Positions 60,435 through 64,000 of a DNA stretch of 64,000 nt are shown piece by piece. Each line of letters opens with the position of its first letter. The stretch's first letter is position 1. The stretch covers positions 248,001 to 312,000 of the forward strand of contig JAQFVV010000568.1 in the NCBI GenBank assembly GCA_028023455.1, in the 5' to 3' direction. The position numbers were made by a program, and so were the translations under genes. Below the pieces are notes generated by a model. It did not search any database, was not told the DNA's origin, and saw nothing but the letters and a program-made list of their open reading frames with translations. The stretch comes from Epiperipatus broadwayi (Eukaryota > Onychophora > Udeonychophora > Euonychophora > Peripatidae).

Positions 60435-63400
60435 ATGTATATTATTATATATACACAAAAATGTGTATATATATGTTGGTCTTATATGGAATTGGTTTAA
60501 ATAAAAGCTCATATAAATAAAAATATATTGTATTAATGTACAATAATACCTATGACTGCAATATGTAGCAAAAGTTATCTCATCGCCTGTTACTCTTGGC
60601 TTAATATAGCATGGCATGTTCATGCAACAATTAAAGAAAAGGGCTTCAGATGATCTTCTATACTTATAAATTCTGCAAAATCATAGTTGTTTGCATTACA
60701 CCACTTTTATGATATATCAGTTTCCATTATCATACAGAATTGCCTCACTTCTTTAATAATATTACAGATGTGGAGCATTCAGCCATTTGCTATTGATATC
60801 TTTATTGCCATATCTACTATAATAAGAGTAATCTGAATCCATGTGCATCAGCCCATATTGTGTCCAAATTCTGCCACTGAGTATATTTTATTCATCTATA
60901 TGTCCATTATCATGTTTCAGTGAATGCTCAATCAAATCAAGATGATAAAAAAAATTGGGATATTTTACAGCATTCTCTGTACTGACTAAAATAAGGTCTG
61001 AAAAATGTAGTTATTAATCTGCATTGGTCAATATCTTTAGTACTTCAAGGCCACTTTGTGTCTGCATCAAGATCTTTTTTGATTACATTTTCATGATCTG
61101 TTTTAATATTGTATTTGTAAAAGCCACATTTTTCATTTTAGAATATTTCAATAATTTTTTAACATTACATATTACAATTATGGTATCCAGTTTATTTTTT
61201 GGTTGTATCATCAACAAATTATTTATACAGGCATTAAATATGCTTGAATTTTTGTTCCTATTCTGGTCTTTTCGAAATGGAATTTTCTATTTATTTATGA
61301 GCAATGTTTTTAAAACAAACAGTTCATTTGTGAATAAATCTGCATAAAAAATATACCTACTACAAAGTGATATAGACATTCAGTTTGTACATGTTTTGTT
61401 TTGTGACATAAGTAACAAACTCACATTAACATTATCATTAGTATTCAGTCCCATAAGCTCATGAGTAAAACAGTCCAAATTCCAAAGCAGAACATAACAC
61501 TGGCACTACTTGTATTTAAGGTTGCCATTTGAACTACTGTAAATTTATCAAAAGTTCATGACATGATAATAGAATCAAGAGTTTATCAGCATCTATGAAT
61601 AATTTTATCAGTGCCCATAAAAATGCATTTGACATATGTAAACATTTTTAGCACTTTATTAATAAAATCCTTAATGTAAAGCTACATCTAACCATTTTGT
61701 CATAGAGGCAATATTTGTCACTTTTTTGCCTCCTTGTATAGAGTGATTATGTCTGCAGTATAAAAAATTATGGATAGAACATATTTAATAGCAATGATAA
61801 GGTTTTATCAAAATAAACATGATCTGGAAATACTGAAGCTGCTTGTAATTGTAAGATCTTGTATTATTGAAAATCTGATTATTCTGTTTTAAAAAACATT
61901 TTATCAAAGTAATGACTTATTTTTATTGTATGCTCAAACAACTCTTTTAAACAAATAATTTTAATCATTTTTATTATTTTTGTATCTGAAAAATAAAAAA
62001 ATTCAACTTTTTCAGGAGTAAATGAACAATTGTCATTTGGCTTTAATTTTTATTAATGGGCTAATCATATTTACCTTCAAATATTTTGTAATTTACAACA
62101 AAAATCTAAAAAGCCTATGGGAAAATTATTCAGACATGACAAAGAAAATTGATCAGGTTTACATTTGATTGTAATAAACAGTCTTATAAATATGAGTAAT
62201 ATTTTATAAATATTACTTACAATAATAAATGTAATAATGGTGAAGGTTAAAGGGATTTACAAGTAGCCATTAAAAACCAGTAAATACATAGACAATCCCA
62301 ATATAGATAACAATCAACAATCTCAAATTATTGTTGAAAGAAGGTTGACTTTATGATAGTTCAAAATTGTTGACTATTATCAATATTGGGATTGGCTAAG
62401 TGTTGATTGATTTCTAATGGTTATTTATAAGCATATGTACTATATATATTTGTCATAAATATAACTGTAATATCTTGAACATCATTGTCTCTGTATAAAT
62501 ATAATTGTTGTGCAATGATTGAAGAAAGAAAGATCAGAAACTTTTTTTTATTTAGATAGCACGTCCAGCTGCACTATTAGCATGCTTTGTGTATAAGCAG
62601 AATGATGCTAACTCCTTTCCAGAATTGTCATTTATAAACTCCAAATTCTATGTGAACTTGTCTCATTGAGTTAATGATATTGAGAACACAATGTCCTTAC
62701 TGTCATGCAATTGTGTCACTTATTTCATTGTTTTCTGATTTTAGTTCCAAATCTGCTTATTTTTACTCACATCCACGTTCATGTCATCACCTATTGACCT
62801 GTCTTCCATTTAGATATAACTTATCTATTAATTCAACAAAGATAAGTGGAATCAGAAAAAGCCCAAATGTGGGTGATAAATTCAAACATAATAGTATATG
62901 AATACCTTTTTTCTCTTTAATAGACATTACTAAAGTAAAAAAAAATACTTTTATTTTTAGATTTTAGAATTAAAATCATTTACTTTAGGGTAAAATTCTT
63001 ATATAATAACAAACTGATAAAATTTGCATAAAAGATAACAATGTGCTGAATAATTATTTAAACATTAAATAAAAGTAAAACATTTTAAATTAAAACTGAA
63101 CAACTCAAATTTGGTAGAGTTCAAAACAAGTCTTATAATCGATGATGCTAATAACGTAAATATTATTTTTGTAAAACAAATTTATTTTAATATTTAAATC
63201 ATTTGCATATTTGTATTAAATTCTTTACATGTTGTGCATTGTATCCATGAAATATATTTCTCTATGTTAAAAAAATTATTCCAAAATAAAAAACTCAATT
63301 TTATAAATCAAAATTTTTCATGAATCCAAAATATTATATAAGATGACTTTCAGCTAGTGTGTTAATTTAAATATCAAAACCAGTTCTTTTTAATTGTCAT

Positions 63401-64000
63401 TTATCTTCCAAAGTATTTTATTTAAAATAGGTTTTTTAAATGATCAATCAGACTTTGAACTAAATCATGTCTATCACAACTGGTAAATAGCAAAATTATT
63501 TATATAAAATTCAAACAGATTTTTCAAACTGAAAGAAGATTTCAAAAAAGCAATATGTCACATAATAATAATGTATTGAAACTGATTATTTGATATAATA
63601 TTTAATAGCCTCAATCTTTTTGCTCAACTATTGTAAGTAACATGAACTTTGTATTATCTATATTGCTAACTTTTTTTTTTCAAACTCACCTATTAAAATC
63701 TAATATTAGTTAATTTTAAAAGTACAAATTCTTATGCAACATTGTCAATTTATATAAAGTAGTTGATTTTATTGTTATTAGCAAAAAAGGCATTGCAATT
63801 TTTATAAATGTAATCATGACACAGAAAAAAAATATTTTGTAAAATTGCAATTTTAAATCTATTATAATATATGGTACTGCTCTCATCCTAATAAACTTAA
63901 GATGTGATAATTAAGTGATGTCAAAAACAAAAAGCAGATATGAGATGACTAATGATATTGAACCAAAAAATAAAAATTTTACTGCAATTGTGCTTAAAAT
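60435..64000. other. AT-rich stretch, no gene recognised
   Basis: Frames at 61024-61347 and 62674-62901 show no recognisable domain. A foldback lies at 62258-62431. I could not classify the moderately GC-richer part at 60700-61750, which may be a very old retroelement. Confidence 0.45.
62258..62431. repeat. Foldback element, about 66-bp arms
   Basis: The left arm (AGCCATTAAAAACCAGT ... GACAATCCCAATAT ... CAACAAT) pairs with the right arm (ATTGTTGACTATTATCAATA ... TCTAATGGTTATTTA). The loop is around 62325-62360. Non-coding. Confidence 0.75.

Overview
This window looks like AT-rich, repeat-dense, non-coding DNA from an animal genome, most likely an invertebrate. The reasons are the mix of Ty3/Gypsy LTR retrotransposons, RTE-type and other APE-type non-LTR retrotransposons, Merlin-like DNA transposons and foldback elements; long gene-free AT-rich tracts; (TA)n microsatellites; and TTAGGG-like telomere motifs inside one transposon family. 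I found no convincing host gene, operon, CRISPR array, rRNA or intact tRNA. The assignment to an invertebrate is inference.

Layout, left to right. 1-2538 holds no recognisable gene. 2539-10024 is a young Ty3/Gypsy element with unusually long direct LTRs (about 2.18 kb each), a pol gene broken by two single-base frameshifts, and no gag or protease. 10025-17950 is AT-rich with a few GC-richer patches carrying tRNA-type B-box motifs. 17951-18333 is a coiled-coil LINE ORF1-like relic. 18675-19790 is a non-autonomous DNA transposon with terminal inverted repeats (TIRs) and a perfect 8-bp target-site duplication (TSD). 20547-23577 is a 5'-truncated, decayed LINE on the minus strand, sitting in a 120-bp tandem array. 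25721-28240 is a heavily decayed Gypsy pol relic with a foldback element in it. 28404-30965 is a second copy of the TIR transposon, again with a perfect 8-bp TSD; it contains a LINE fragment, which itself contains a short poly(A)-tailed retroposed insertion. 33695-39183 is a nearly intact Gypsy element (LTR, PBS, gag-pol, PPT, LTR, 4-bp TSD) spoiled by one extra T and one in-frame TAG. 40855-42200 is a decayed gag-like relic. 42724-43385 and 59959-60427 are minus-strand RTE 3' ends. 47200-50360 is a decayed plus-strand RTE LINE interrupted at 47902-49426 by an element with long TIRs and a fragment of a Merlin-type (IS1016/ISXO2-like) transposase. The rest to 64000 is AT-rich with three more foldback elements.

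How the parts relate: the most informative result is that the TIRs of the 18.7 kb and 28.4 kb elements resemble those of the 47.9 kb element with the Merlin-like transposase relic. The 8-bp TSDs fit that superfamily. I infer that the two smaller elements were mobilised by a related transposase. Nested insertions give a relative history at two loci. Nothing here looks like a new defence or metabolic system; the novelty is in the transposon families and their internal structures.
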